Origin: Scedosporium boydii
Taxonomy: Eukaryota > Ascomycota > Sordariomycetes > Microascales > Microascaceae
DNA length: 46,009 nucleotides
NCBI GenBank assembly: GCA_002221725.1
Contig: NJFT01000283.1
Location: 1 to 46,009, forward strand
Reading direction: 5' to 3'
A program made the translations under genes and the position numbers. Of the stretch, positions 10,493-21,991 are shown in pieces. Under the pieces are notes generated by a model. It was given only the letters and a program-made list of their open reading frames with translations, did no database searches and had not been told where the DNA came from. The first letter of the stretch is position 1. The number at the start of each line of letters is the position of its first letter.

Positions 10493-13400
10493 CTATACTT
10501 GGTCTATATCCATTGCCATTGCCAGTCCATTTCGTTCCATATCTTTCTCATCTTTTTTATCTCGTTCCTCCTTCATCAGCCGTACAGCTCTCTCAGCGGC
10601 CCTCTTCCTAACTTCCTCGCGATCCACTCCATCATCCACCTCAGCTATCACAAGACCCCCAACAACCACCTTGCACGAGAACCGCTTCGTTCCATCCTGG
10701 CTCTCCTTCACCTCAATATCATAGTCCACAGTATTGTTGCCAGCCAGCGAACCAATCTCCTCTTTAGGATGCGTGACATTAACATCAGCCTCGAGGATAT
10801 GGTCCAGATAGCCCAAGAGGCCAAACTTAGTCAAGAACGCCTCGCACGCCTCCATCGAACCCGAATCAACCCATACCGCGCCGAGTAAGCTCTCGAAAAG
10901 GTCCGAGTAGAACTTGCGCGCCTGTAAGCGTGAGAGAAGGCCCCAAGGGTAGTTCCGGCCCGAGTTGAGCTCCTGGATAATCTGCTCACGTAGAGCTGCG
11001 TGCTTCCCCTTTGCCGCCTCCTGCTCAATGGCTACACCGGAAGATGAGTGCCTCATGAATGCCCACAACGGCTGTTTAAATTCACTCCTTTCCAAACTCC
11101 ACCGCGACGGTCTGGGTGAAACTTTCTCCGGCTCCTCATTCTCGGTGACATTGGCCGTCTCTTGCCAGATGCAACGCTCCATAACAAGGAAAGCTTGGAA
11201 ATCGCCATTCACCATGGCTGTCTTCAACCGGTGCATCTTCCAGTGCGGCAGAGGCGGGTCGACGTTGAATAGCCTCGAGACGACAATATGATCCAGAACG
11301 GAGTCGCCTATAAACTCCAACCGCTCCAGAGATGTTGCGGTGGGACCTATATACGAGGCGTGGGTCAACGCCTCGATTAATAGTGACTTCTTCTTGAACG
11401 AGTAGCCGATCAACTGTTCCACAGGTTGCAATGTTGTTGGAAGAGGCACGTCCGCCTTCGCATGGTCGTACAGGATACTGCGACACTTCTCAACATCATG
11501 CCATTGAAGGTCTTGAAGAAGCGTGCGTAGGCAGACAAGTGCCTTCGGCATGCCGCCGTCAACATAGGCAGCGGCCAGTAGGGCCTCGATTACGTCCGCT
11601 AGTGTCTTCGTTGCCATTATTCTCTTGCTGGTGTTCGGATCCTCGACCTTCTTCGTCAGCAGCTCTTCCACCCAGATTGGGCGCCATTTCCTTCCAGTAA
11701 AAGGCTTGTCCAGTATAAATTTGTCAAGTTTAAGGCTGAGGCAAGCTCTATAGAGGCGGGAGTTCGATACACGAACATCCCTGTGGAGGCTCAGGTAGCT
11801 TTCGGGGTGGTCGGGCTCTACGAGAAAATTGGTTAGCCAATGAACCTCCCGAGGACGCGGACTAGGCTAGGGAAGGGGGCAACGAAGTAAAGGGTCATTC
11901 GTACTGAGCGCCGCGACATTGAACGTCGCGCACCACTTGAGGATCGAATCACCGAAGAACTCTAGCCTCTCGTAATTGCAAGACTCGTTTGCCGACGGCG
12001 TGCTGATGGCGGCGCGAATCAGATCGATTTTTGAGAAATCTACCTTCTTCAACACTGTGTTCGACAGCACGGTGGCAAGAAGCTGCACCTCTAGTTTGTG
12101 CATAATGCAAGGCAGGGCTTGACCAAACCTCGCATGGCGGACATCAATCTCGTCGACCTTGGCCCAAGTCGTAGGAAGGACCCGTTCGTGTGGCTTCAAA
12201 CTCTCCTGTCTAGATGATCCTGGTAGCGGATGAAGGAGGTCTAATCGACGTGGCCACTTTTTCAGGGTTAAATACGGAACGTCCGTCGGTGCTTCGTCGA
12301 AACCTCTAGGCGGACGACGGACTGACTCGATAGGCGGCTTGCCTGGCAAGAGGTCGCCAAATAGAAAAGGGTGGTCGAACTGATCCCTGATGAGGTAGCG
12401 ACCCAGCCTGATATCCGAATTCGTGCTGTCGAATTCTCGGCTCGCGATCTGGGTTATAGAAAGGTGGTCACCCTTAGCACGGAAGCCAATAATATGCCGG
12501 GTGTGCTCTGGATTCCATTTAAATCGATGCCTAAACGGTACGCTCAGTAGAGCTACCGTATGGTCGTCAAGAGCTCCCTTCTCGCGTGGCATGGGCCGGC
12601 CGATCTCTACTGCCCATGGGCCATTGCTGTGCTCGAAATGTAGTTTTATGCATGGTGGTGGAAGAACCTCTTCAGGAGCCGTCATGTAATACTCCGCCAA
12701 GATCTTTCCTTGGTCATCCCGCAGAGCAACGAGGTATGTCGAAAGTGCTCCATCGTTCCATGCCCTCGCAACCTGACCCCAAGGAGATATCAAGTTACTG
12801 ACCTCAATCTTCGCCTCTCGAGCCTCGATCTTTTCTTCCTGGCCTTCACGGAGAGGTAGAAGGTTATCGTTGAGCAGACCCGCCTTGAACAGTCCGTTGT
12901 ACGCTTGGAAGGCAGCCTCCTTCGTCGCATTTTTCTGAGATAGCCACTCTCTCGCGCTCTCGGCTGTTCGTACATGGACGGGGACGTATGTTGGCAACAC
13001 AACCTCTGCCGAGAACCGAGATATACCCCCCTCGTAGACCTCGTGGAAGACGTAATCTGGGCGTGAGTCAACAAACTCTCCAGGTGAGAGGACGCGACAG
13101 AAGTGATCCAGGTGTTGCTTAGCATTCTCAAGATTAATAAACGCACCCTTGTCACTGGTAATAAGAAACTCGTCGGCGCCGTATGGCTCGGACTCTTCCA
13201 GCTCAGCCCACCTAGCGTGCTCCCGGTCCTCGGCCTCGTATTGTTTCCTCAACTCGGTTTCAAGTGACTCCCAATCCTTGAGACGGTTGGACGTCGAGTC
13301 AATAAGAAGAATCAAATCCGAATCTTTCTTCCGGGCTCGACCACGTCTTTGGACAAAAGATTTGAAATTCCCCGGACTGTCAAAGCAGAGGACCATGTTG

Positions 13401-15227
13401 CAAGCTGGAACATCAATCCCCTCCTCCAGGACGCTCGTCGCAACCAAGAGGTCAATCTTGCCCGTGCGAAATCGTTCCAAGTCGGCAGCCGGCTTCTTCC
13501 CCTGATGCCACAAATCAAGAACATCCCGCTTCCGCCCCGCAAAGGAAGACACGCCTACCATGGTCCCAGCTTTATACTTGTCCTTTGTCAAAGGGTGGAT
13601 GGAGACGAGGTGTGCGAGGAGGGGAGTTTTGATACGTTCCTCTGCGAAGAGAATGCCGACAGTATCGTCTTTCCTAGAATTGAGTTCTTGCAGAAGTGCC
13701 AGAGTCTTTTCGGTGAGACCGGCCGGTGAAAGCAGCTGCTCCTCCCTCGTCGCCTGGTAGTCAGCAACAACACTCCTTAACTTATCTGCCAAGTAGTCTC
13801 TCTCCCGGATTACCCAATCCTCAAAAATAATCTTGCCATCCAAGACGGCGAGAAAGCGCCTGATCGTTTCACTAACGAAATATTCAACCGCCCATGGACC
13901 TATCTCCTTCAGTAGCATCTTCGCGGTTTTTGTGAGAAGACGGACTTGGTTCTGGGCAAAAGTATCCCCTTTGAAGTACGCCTTCTCCAGGCTTTGTTTA
14001 CTCCTCGGGCCTTTTTCGGTTTTGAGACGCACGACGTAGGGGTCGTCGTTGATATCCATCCGCGCGTACACTTCCTCGAGACGTCTTAGGAGTGGAGGGA
14101 TGTTGTTGTCGACATTTAATAGGCTGCACGGCGTGTACAGAACAGGCTTGAGCTGAGGTCTCTTAACTCGGGCGAGAAGTTCAGCTCGGTGGAGAGTTGG
14201 GCCCCTGCATATAGCATCAAGCGTACTCTCCAGGGTCAACAGGTCTTTTGGTCTCGAGGTCATGCTCGGGCTCGCAGTGAGTCCTAGAATGTGTGGGACC
14301 GGCTGCTTATATTTCTTGTAGAGGTGATATCTGTCCATGACTTTCGCTCCGGGATGATCTTTGACGCAATTATGGGCTAACTCAAGTCAGCATTATTTCG
14401 TTTCTGGATATTCATCACACAACAAATTTCTGCGTTCTCTCACCTTCGTCAAAGACAATGAGAGCAACAGACTCCATCCTCACGAATGCGTGGGTTAAGG
14501 CCTCAAGAAGAACCTGGTAGGTGGCGACAACGATCTTCACATTCATAAGAAAACCATTCCAGATAGCCTCGGTTGACCACGTCTTGATATTTTCCTCTCC
14601 TGTTAACAGCTTAACTTGCACAGAAGATATTTGAGTCTGAAAGACTTCAAATTGTTGTTGACAAAGTGCAACGGTTGGTGCAAGGAACCAGATCCTCTGT
14701 TTTTTTTTCGGTCAGTTATAAGTAGGCCAAAGAATTAATTAACAGCTTGCCTGACCTTGTGTTCTGGCATATCTTCGAGTGCCTTCTTCATTCTCAGGAT
14801 TGCACTGCACATATCATATTAGTCTGGGTCTGACTGCCCTCAGGTTGTATTACTTGAGGATACTCACACTTGAGTCTTTCCGCTTCCGGTGTCCATCTAT
14901 CGCCGCCCACGGTGTCAGAAGAAGTTTAAGTAAGGGTCCTTAGCCTCAGCATACCACTACAATAATGTTCCGCCGCATACTCTCGGCGAACATTTCGAGC
15001 TGGTACGCTCTCGGCGCCATGATGACGGCCTTCGACGGTGAATCCTCTTTCTTTCCAGGTTCAGGAAGAAGTTCATTGGCCTCGGTATCCTTCTCGGCAG
15101 CCTCGACGATGATTTCTCCTTCCTCCAGAGAGATATCAGCTTGGACAGCCGTGAGACGGGGGGAAGTATCATTGTCACTAAGCTCGCTAGCGTCGCTGGA
15201 GGAGGTCGAGTCCGTGTAATCCGCCAT
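10493..15227 (-). CDS. dcl2: Dicer-like protein, Dcl2 type
   Basis: Model: complement(join(10493..11817, 11905..14376, 14444..14696, 14756..14804, 14868..14896, 14955..15227)); six exons, 1466 residues, all junctions in phase. Dicers cut double-stranded RNA into small interfering RNAs; fungal Dcl2 is the main antiviral and transposon/transgene-silencing Dicer. Order: acidic leader; helicase with MDTGSGKTQV (Walker A, 92-101) and DEAH (200-203); helicase C with VLEEGIDVP (about 517-525) and QRRGRAR (544-550); Dicer dimerisation domain (about 612-690); RNase IIIa (YERLEFFGDS near 1003; acidic EALLAAAYVDGG near 1103); RNase IIIb (LERLEFIGDS, 1189-1198; FESLLGAVWVDSG near 1333); C-terminal dsRNA-binding-like segment (about 1375-1445). 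Both catalytic centres keep their acidic residues, and no frameshift is seen. Length fits Dcl2. The ATG at 15227 follows an AT-rich leader. Dcl1 is less likely because the leader before the helicase is short (about 75 residues). Confidence 0.9.
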
Positions 15228-16797
15228 TTGCGGCTTTTGAAGCAAGGGGTGGACTAATTAAAAAAATAAAAATAAAAATAAAAGGCCGGCCGAGAAAGGC
15301 CCCGGAAGTGACTCAAACTCGGAACGTAGCGGAGGCTAAGAGTGGTAATGCAGGTCGGCTTATTGTCGCATTCCCATGGAGCGGGTGGGCCTAGATCGAG
15401 TGGGCATGGAACTATGGGAATCGACTTGGGACCTTGCTGGTGTGTTGGCGTATGGCTCGGTTTGAGAATTTTGCTAGGGTAGGCGCTTGGCCTTCGAGTA
15501 TTTTCTGTGCAAGTCACGAGTCGTCGACCAGGCAGACTCGATTCAAAAGTTCCGGAGGAGCTCGCTAGGAATATTGAATATATATCGGGCTCGAGATGCA
15601 GGAGGCCGACCACACATGAAGAGCGGGGCGGAACAAGGTCCCTGCAAGCAAGCCAGATCCATTAAACTATAAACTTGCCAGCTTGGGGGACTGTGATTCG
15701 CATACGAAGTAGAAATTAGCGAGATATTCTTTCGGCATTGGTCAGTTGCCCATGCAGGTGCTGTTGAGAGCAAACCACAAACCGCGAGGCGCCACAAAAA
15801 GAGGCCCAGGAGGACCTGGCAGGCCAGGCTCTGGGAGAGAGCTGCCCATCTCGAGGGGTACTTCCGCACCGGCCAAACGGATCAGGTCGAGGAATGCAGC
15901 TATGAAGAATAGCACAGAACAACATGTGAGGTGAATCACAAAGTAGAAAAAAAATTAGCGGTGATGACGGACCAAGCTCGAAGAAGAGAGTCCAGCCTCT
16001 TGGTATACAAGCAGATACTCGTGCCCTTCTAGCTTGAGGCTCCAAGCTCCTCGAGACTACAGAGCAACCAATCGGATGCCGATACTGGCACTCGAGGATG
16101 TCTTCGACAGGTTCATTTTCAAGATTCAGAATATGCAATGGATTTGATGCCTTGAGGTTTGGGTTGACACCTCAAGATGAAAAAAAGTTCCTTAGGTCCT
16201 AAAGGGGCCGTGCCTGCCCTCCTGTGTGACACCAGCACAGTTCACTTGTGATAAAATTCGGTTTCTGATCCCAGGGCAGGAGCCAGCGAGAAGGGAAAAA
16301 AGTTCCGATTCTCTCCAATTTTGACGTCTCCATGTACAGATTGCATCCAATTACCCAGCCATGAAATATACCTACAATTATACCACGCCCCGGGATCTTT
16401 TGACTGCATGTCAAGAATAAATCAATAGTTTATCCTTCCATTCCTTTGTGGCCTTCTTTGGACGAGACAACCATCCCACCACTCCCGTGCGTCAGCTTGT
16501 TTGTTTGCAGATTGGCGATTGACTCTCAGGTCATGTCCCATGCCCCTCCTCAATCTGGATTGATGATACATAAACAGAATAGGCAACAGGATTAACACCC
16601 AATTGTCTTCGACCTCTGAAACGAAGGTCCTTTTGTTAGTCCCAACCGAGTCTTCGGGTCTGCATACACGTGTAGCCGCTGCGGTTTCCCGGCCCATATA
16701 CGAACCCGCTGCGTGGTTCGACGGCCTGTCAAAGGAAGCACCCTCCGATCCCTCGCCGAGAAAGGAGGGGGTCTAGGCGTGTTCTCCCGCTGTCAGG
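15228..16797. promoter_or_regulatory. divergent promoter region between dcl2 and the RCC1 gene
   Basis: About 1.57 kb between head-to-head genes, with no coding gene supported. Just upstream of the dcl2 ATG is a short A/T repeat (AAAAAT units, about 15258-15283). A near-copy of the dispersed motif, ATACGAAGTAG, lies at 15702-15712. Transcription in both directions must start here, but no TATA box or known operator can be assigned by eye. Confidence 0.45.
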
Positions 16798-17941
16798 ATG
16801 GAGTTACATGCGGCTGGTTTCAATGCATGGAGCCAGTTGCATTTCGAGGCCCGGCCTGGCGAAGTCACTACAGACTCCGAGCCGGATGACATTAGTTCCT
16901 TCACTCGAGTATTGGCCGCGGGGGATATTGGAATCCCTGTCTCCGGCTTGTCTTATACCCTGGGTATGCTTCCCGAGGCAAGGGCTGTTTGGCCAAGGAC
17001 GTCATAGGGCTTTTTGAACCGGGTCTCTAATTGGAGAGTATAGTCGAGACGGAGGGTGGTAAGATAGTGGCAGCTGGTTTTCTTGAAGGAGATGCCAGCG
17101 AGGTTAGTCTACGCCAAGCCTATCATTCCGTGACGACCGCCACCGGCGAGACCCTTCTAAACTACGGTATGTGTCACCGGTAGATTCTAGGGCCTGTTTG
17201 TAAAGGATGTGAGCGACTCATGACAAGTACGCCCTTTGCTCAGAGGTCAAGTGTTCGGACATCGTTCGTGACACGCAAAGTGCCGAACCACAGTCTCCCC
17301 TACGCAGTCAATATGTGAAGCAACTGGCTGCCTACGACACTGGCTTCGTCGCCCTACTTGACGACGGCTCCGTTTGGGTAAAGGGCGATGAGCGATTCCC
17401 AAACTGCCTTGCCGTCAACCCGTAAGCCCCATCCCCCACGGACCAACGGGATGACCTCATTCCTTTAGATAAGAGCCTAACATCTCATAGAGATGAAGAA
17501 CGAACCCCTGGCTCTTGGAACAGGATCCAGTGGCTTGATGGCCTACCGACAGGTCCGATTGTGAAGATTACGGCTGGAGGATACACGCTCGCAGCTCTCA
17601 CAGAAGGTGGAGACCTCTACTGCTGGGGCGGACGGCCATCTCAGCAGCCCCTGTTTGAAGGCCTCTCTAATATGCCAATTCCTGTAGACGTCGCTGATGG
17701 CGATGTGAAAGATGTCGCATTAGGCGAGCGTCACATCATAGTGCTCACAGTAGATAGTCATGTTCTGGTCCGGGGCTCCAACAAGAGCGGCCAGCTCGGA
17801 CTCGGGCAAGATGGTCCCCCTTGGGTCGAAGATTGGAAGAGAGTCGAAAACGTTCCACAGGATACTAACTGGGACATCGAACGAGTGGCGGCTGGTAGTA
17901 AGACCTCATTCATCATTACCCACAAGGTTGGTGGAAGGTAA
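16798..17941 (+). CDS. RCC1-repeat (beta-propeller) protein
   Basis: Model: join(16798..16963, 17044..17166, 17244..17421, 17491..17941), four exons, 305 residues. Donors are GTATGC, GTATGT and GTAAGC, and the split codons G|TC, G|AG and CC|A keep the frame. RCC1-like blades are seen: the opening AAGFNAWSQLHFE, ITAGGYTLAALTEGGDLYCWG, VALGERHIIVLTVDSHVLVRG and SNKSGQLGLG. RCC1 proteins form seven-bladed propellers acting as Ran exchange factors or as other scaffolds. This one is too short and divergent to be the canonical Ran GEF, and resembles the small uncharacterised fungal RCC1/Ats1-like proteins. The frame ends at TAA 17939-17941, exactly where a consensus GTAAGT donor begins (17938), so a further exon (from about 18001) is possible. 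It is convergent with proteasome alpha-2, 106 bp away. Confidence 0.75.
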
Positions 17942-18047
17942 GTAGGCAATTCATCACGGGATTACAAACAACATCCCTCTACGTTTGTCTATGATACAGT
18001 AGTCCATTGAGGACGAACAAGATCCATAAGCAACATTATCAGGCCGA

Positions 18048-19141
18048 TTATAGGTTGGTAAGGTAATCGTCGATCTCCTGAGGGGTCAGCTTCCTGAAGC
18101 GAGGTCCCTTTGCACCCTCAACACCCTCAATTCCGAGCAGATGGTCCGCCGGAGGTCCAACAATGCCTGCGAAAACTTGGTTAGCATGCATTTGCCAAGT
18201 CACAGTGCATCCCACCGCAAAAGGCTTAACTCACCAATCTCAATCGTCTCTCCGCTCATCTCACCCTCAATGTGCTCCTTCAGGGTGAGAAGCGCAATAT
18301 GGATGGCATCCTCTAACTCGAGGTCCTCCGAGTACCTCTTCTCCAAGAAAGTCTTAGCCTGGGGGGCCGCCTTGCCGATAGCGGTCGCCTTCCAGGGGAA
18401 ATAACTTCCCGAAGGGTCGACCTGGTAAAGCATAGGGCCACCCTTGAGGATACCACCAGTCTTTCCCGACAACTTCTTGTCGCCGAGTTCGGTGCTCCTC
18501 TCCTCAATCTCCTCATCGGGAAGGATGCCCTCATCCCAACCGGCAACAAGAAGACTGACACCGTACGGCCGTACGCCACCAGACTGAGTAGCTTCCTGCA
18601 TGACCCTCGCCACATCCTGTACTAATATTCTGGTCGGGGGGTATTCGTTGTAGATGCGCTTGTACGAGGAGTGCGAGACTTTGCGGGCGCGGTCTACCAG
18701 GACTCTGTAGTCGGGACCCATACCGGCGTATACCATACCGATGTTGGGCGTTACCAGGCTGATCTTGGAGAGGGAGCTGGGGTCGGCAAGCGGGGACGAG
18801 GATTTCTTCTCGGTCGCGAGGACAATGCCATTGGTAGCTTCTTGATGTTAGCACATGCCAATAATCCAGAGCGGATGCGATGGTGAGCTATTACCCTTGA
18901 TTCCTACGGCGGTGACACCCTGGTTAACGGCATTGAGGGCATACTCTGTATTGACAGGTCAGTCGTCGGAGCTCGAGAAGGCATCGCCATCATTTTTCAA
19001 GACGCAATAGAGTCGCCTTTTAACCTACCAATCTGGACCAGTTTCCCACTATTACTAGTCAGTAACTTGTTCGAGACAAACGTGGTGAGGATGCGTTGCC
19101 TACCTTGGGGAGAAGGTGGTAAGGGAGAAGTTATATGCCAT
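18048..19141 (-). CDS. PRE8: 20S proteasome subunit alpha type-2 (Pre8)
   Basis: Model: complement(join(18048..18166, 18235..18837, 18895..18945, 19029..19048, 19104..19141)), five exons, 276 residues. The start [23 protein letters not shown] is the alpha-subunit N-terminal signature that gates the core particle. [37 protein letters not shown] and [20 protein letters not shown] identify alpha-2. Exon 2 is only 20 nt (SGKLVQI). Compared with yeast Pre8 there is an insertion of about 30 charged/Gly-Lys residues (about 139-171) before the LYQVDPSG strand; from memory other filamentous ascomycetes also have an insert here. The C-terminus is [17 protein letters not shown]. Alpha subunits are not catalytic; they form the outer rings of the core in nucleus and cytosol. 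Confidence 0.93.
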
Positions 19142-19835
19142 GGTTTCTTATTAACGGTCTGCGACTAAAAGTCCGTTGTATCGCAAGGTAATTTGGGTTA
19201 CAACAGGGGCTGGTTGAGATGTCTGGTGGTCGAGGAAGTTCTGATTGTCGTGGGGTTCAAGGTCGAGGAGATTCAAACAAGGCTGGAGGAGCTCTGGTTC
19301 CCATGAGCAACGGATGTCGCAGACTTGAGCTCTCGTCTTCAGGCACCTCAGAGGTGCGCGTCAGTGCTGAGCTCTCTCGGTACGTATTCATCCACGTGAC
19401 ATCACAGCGCTTGATTAAGTAAGCAAAATCACAGCAAAACTGCATTGTGAGTCGAGCCCAAGCTCAAATGGCAGGGGATTTTGATTGTCAGCCAATTAAT
19501 TTCTCGAAGCTGGTTTGGACACTGTGAGCTTTGTGTGCTTCGCCGATTAGCACGAGGCCACGTTTTCGGCTTCCTCCCAGTTCAAAGGCCTTTGGACTGG
19601 AATGGCGTGAACATCTAATGCCTAAAGTGTAGTATTCATGTTTGTATTTTCTTTTGCACAAGGAATGTCCTGATTTTTCAGGTAGGGAAGACAGAACAAA
19701 AAGAGGGAAAGAGTGTAGGTCTATATCTTCGGCTCAAAATCCTCGCACTTTTCTACAACTTGCTAACCTTTTACCGCCAGAGAACCAAGCTTATATTGCA
19801 TACCTTTACTTGTCCTCGATTACTGACTTCAGACG
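19142..19835. promoter_or_regulatory. divergent promoter region between PRE8 and the RING-CH gene
   Basis: 693 bp between head-to-head starts; no gene seen. The sequence CTGACTTCAG ends three bases before the RING-CH ATG and looks like an intron 3' end. A GTAGGT donor-like site lies at 19715, so a 5' UTR intron (about 19715-19832) is plausible. I could not recognise a proteasome-control element with confidence. Confidence 0.4.
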
Positions 19836-20789
19836 ATGGAACCCCGAAGCATGCCTGGTTTCTTTCCCCAGGGTCCCTCCGCCGCCGCCGACGATCCTCC
19901 ACTACGCAGAAGGGCTCCTCAACCCACCCAAGATGCACCATCCCAAGGGAACCAGCGACCAAGAACCTGGCGTCCTCGGACGTGTCGGATATGCCTTGAA
20001 GTTGTTCACCCAACATTTCCAGAGACCTTAGGAACGACCCTTGGGTTGCGGGTCAACCCAAAGCCGGTGTACATGTCCGAGGACCCCGAACTAGGGCGGC
20101 TAATCTCACCATGCACCTGTAAAGGGTCGCAGAAATATGTTCACCAGGGATGTCTCCAGGCGTGGCGAGACGCGGATCCTCTGAACAAGAGGAATTACTT
20201 TCACTGCCCTACCTGTCATTTCAAGTATAGGCTAGGCCGCATGTCATGGGCGCGTTGGGTGAGCAGTGAAATAAGCCAGTTTATCTTGACCATCTTCATA
20301 GTCATTCTGGCTGTTTTCCTCCTTGGATTTATAGCGGATCCAATTCTCGATCTCTGGCTGGACCCTGTTTCCACCATCGCAGATACTGTATCAAGTGTTG
20401 GCTCAGATGAACCCGCGTTTGAGTATGTGGATGAGCCGGGCGGATGGATCGAGCATTTCGTCAAGGGTTTCTTTTCCCTGGGCGTTGTGGGGTTCTTGAA
20501 GGTGTTCTGGTCCATGTCTCCCTGGCACTGGTGGAATCTCCGTACTAGTGGTGTCCTGAACGCAGGTACCCGCAGGCCTGGAGCTACCGGTCGAGGAAGA
20601 GTGGAGAATATCAGTTGGGCCGTGGTGCTTATTGGCGCGATCACTGTCATATACTCTCTTTGGAAGGGAGTCCGATTCGTGAGCAGGAGAACTCTTCTAG
20701 CGGCGAGTGACAATGTTCTTGATGTGGGAAAGGACGATGACGATGATGACGACGGGCCAGCGAACGGAGGACATGAACATCAAGAGTAG
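19836..20789 (+). CDS. membrane-anchored RING-CH (RINGv/MARCH-type) E3 ubiquitin ligase
   Basis: Single exon, 317 residues. The zinc-binding pattern is C4HC3: C50-x2-C53, C93-x-C95, H103-x2-C106, C124-x2-C127. It includes the typical PCTCKGSQKYVHQGCLQAW and FHCPTCHFKYR, which define RING-CH domains that recruit E2 enzymes to ubiquitinate membrane proteins. The loop between the first two Cys pairs is long (39 residues). Hydrophobic segments at about 147-166, 208-226 and 260-278 suggest two to three membrane spans, so it probably acts at the ER, Golgi or mitochondrial outer membrane. The C-terminal tail has a run of seven Asp. The first ATG, 15 residues before the basic/Pro-rich stretch, is taken as start. 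Substrate unknown. Confidence 0.88.
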   Translation: MEPRSMPGFFPQGPSAAADDPPLRRRAPQPTQDAPSQGNQRPRTWRPRTCRICLEVVHPTFPETLGTTLGLRVNPKPVYMSEDPELGRLISPCTCKGSQKYVHQGCLQAWRDADPLNKRNYFHCPTCHFKYRLGRMSWARWVSSEISQFILTIFIVILAVFLLGFIADPILDLWLDPVSTIADTVSSVGSDEPAFEYVDEPGGWIEHFVKGFFSLGVVGFLKVFWSMSPWHWWNLRTSGVLNAGTRRPGATGRGRVENISWAVVLIGAITVIYSLWKGVRFVSRRTLLAASDNVLDVGKDDDDDDDGPANGGHEHQE

Positions 20790-21991
20790 CCCGTCGGTCT
20801 CTCTAGGGTTTCTACACTTGGCTTACAACCACCCCGCAAGAGACGATGAAGAAGCCTAATACTAAATAGCGGCCTGTGGTCTTGGAATTACCGGCCGTCT
20901 CTAACTCATCCCCCCTTTTCTCTCCTCTATATCTCCTCTACAATCCGCACCCTCTTAAGTTGCCTTGGACATCTCGCCTCCGTTCCTCGTCAACTAGTCT
21001 GCGTGCGGAGATGAAAGTCCCGAGTTTGACAATTGATGGTCGTGTCGTTTTGACATGGCTATCGCATTTTGCTCAACTTGGGCAGGTCAACATCTGGTTT
21101 GCGGAAGATGACCCCGTCTTTGCGGGGGAGGACTCTCTTGGAACGCATTCTCAGCCTGTGGATACCCTGTGTACGAAAACACAATGGGCTGAGCCGGCCA
21201 GTTTGATACATGTTTGTTGATGTATGATTATTGTTGTTTGTCTTTTTTTTGTTGGGAATTTGAGCGATTGCCCTTTCTTTGCACGATCACGTTTCTTCTG
21301 AAATGAGAGAAGAGTGGAAACAAACAATATCCACGCAGGATTTAGTGTCTAGAACCTCACAATTCCCCCTGCTTTGGGGTAATAGGTGATTGCTGTCCGA
21401 CGAGACATTTTAACCGACTCTTGCGGCGAGGTGGTAAATGGCAACCGCTTCACTGGAGTTATTCCAGCATATTAGATCACGTGAAGTCGACTGCCCAGGG
21501 GCAATAATGATTCCAAAGTACTTCGTACCTTGGCATGAGTACGAAGGTACCTCTCCGATCCAAGGAAAGCCACCAAGAAAAAACGGCCTGGTCCAATAGA
21601 AAGGTGCAATACGGCCAAATTTAGCGTGCTGTTCAGTGTTAGAGGCCGCCGTTGTGCCAAAATCAATTTAATTGCTTTGTTCTGCGCGTTACCCCTGTAT
21701 CGATATCTCAATACGGACTTCGTATCTCCATCTCTATCTCGACAATTTTGACCTCGTTGCCGTTCCCACTTTGGAGGACCCTTGGTGAATGCAGCGGCAG
21801 TGTAGGCGAGGATTATTGAGTCTACCATTCATTTAGACCTCCACTCGATCATCTACAGGATTGGCGATACCCCAGGGAGTCTACTTTCCGCTCTATCGAA
21901 TGCCTTACCATCGACGAGACGAACCTCTTCTCCCTTCGACACCCATTCGTTTCGAACGATAACGACGATTTTCACACACATCTCACCCAAA
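20790..21991. other. intergenic; 5' region of the mannosyltransferase gene
   Basis: No gene supported. It contains the exact motif GTACTTCGTAC at 21518, a relaxed copy GTACGAAGGTAC at 21539-21550 and a partial copy at 21717-21725, all 270-480 bp upstream of the next start. The first part is the RING-CH 3' UTR. Confidence 0.5.
21518..21528. repeat. dispersed motif GTACTTCGTAC, exact copy
   Basis: Exact 11-mer with a 12-bp opposite-orientation relative (GTACGAAGGTAC) 10 bp downstream, so the pair could fold into a hairpin or bind a dimer. About 460 bp upstream of the mannosyltransferase ATG. Confidence 0.65.
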
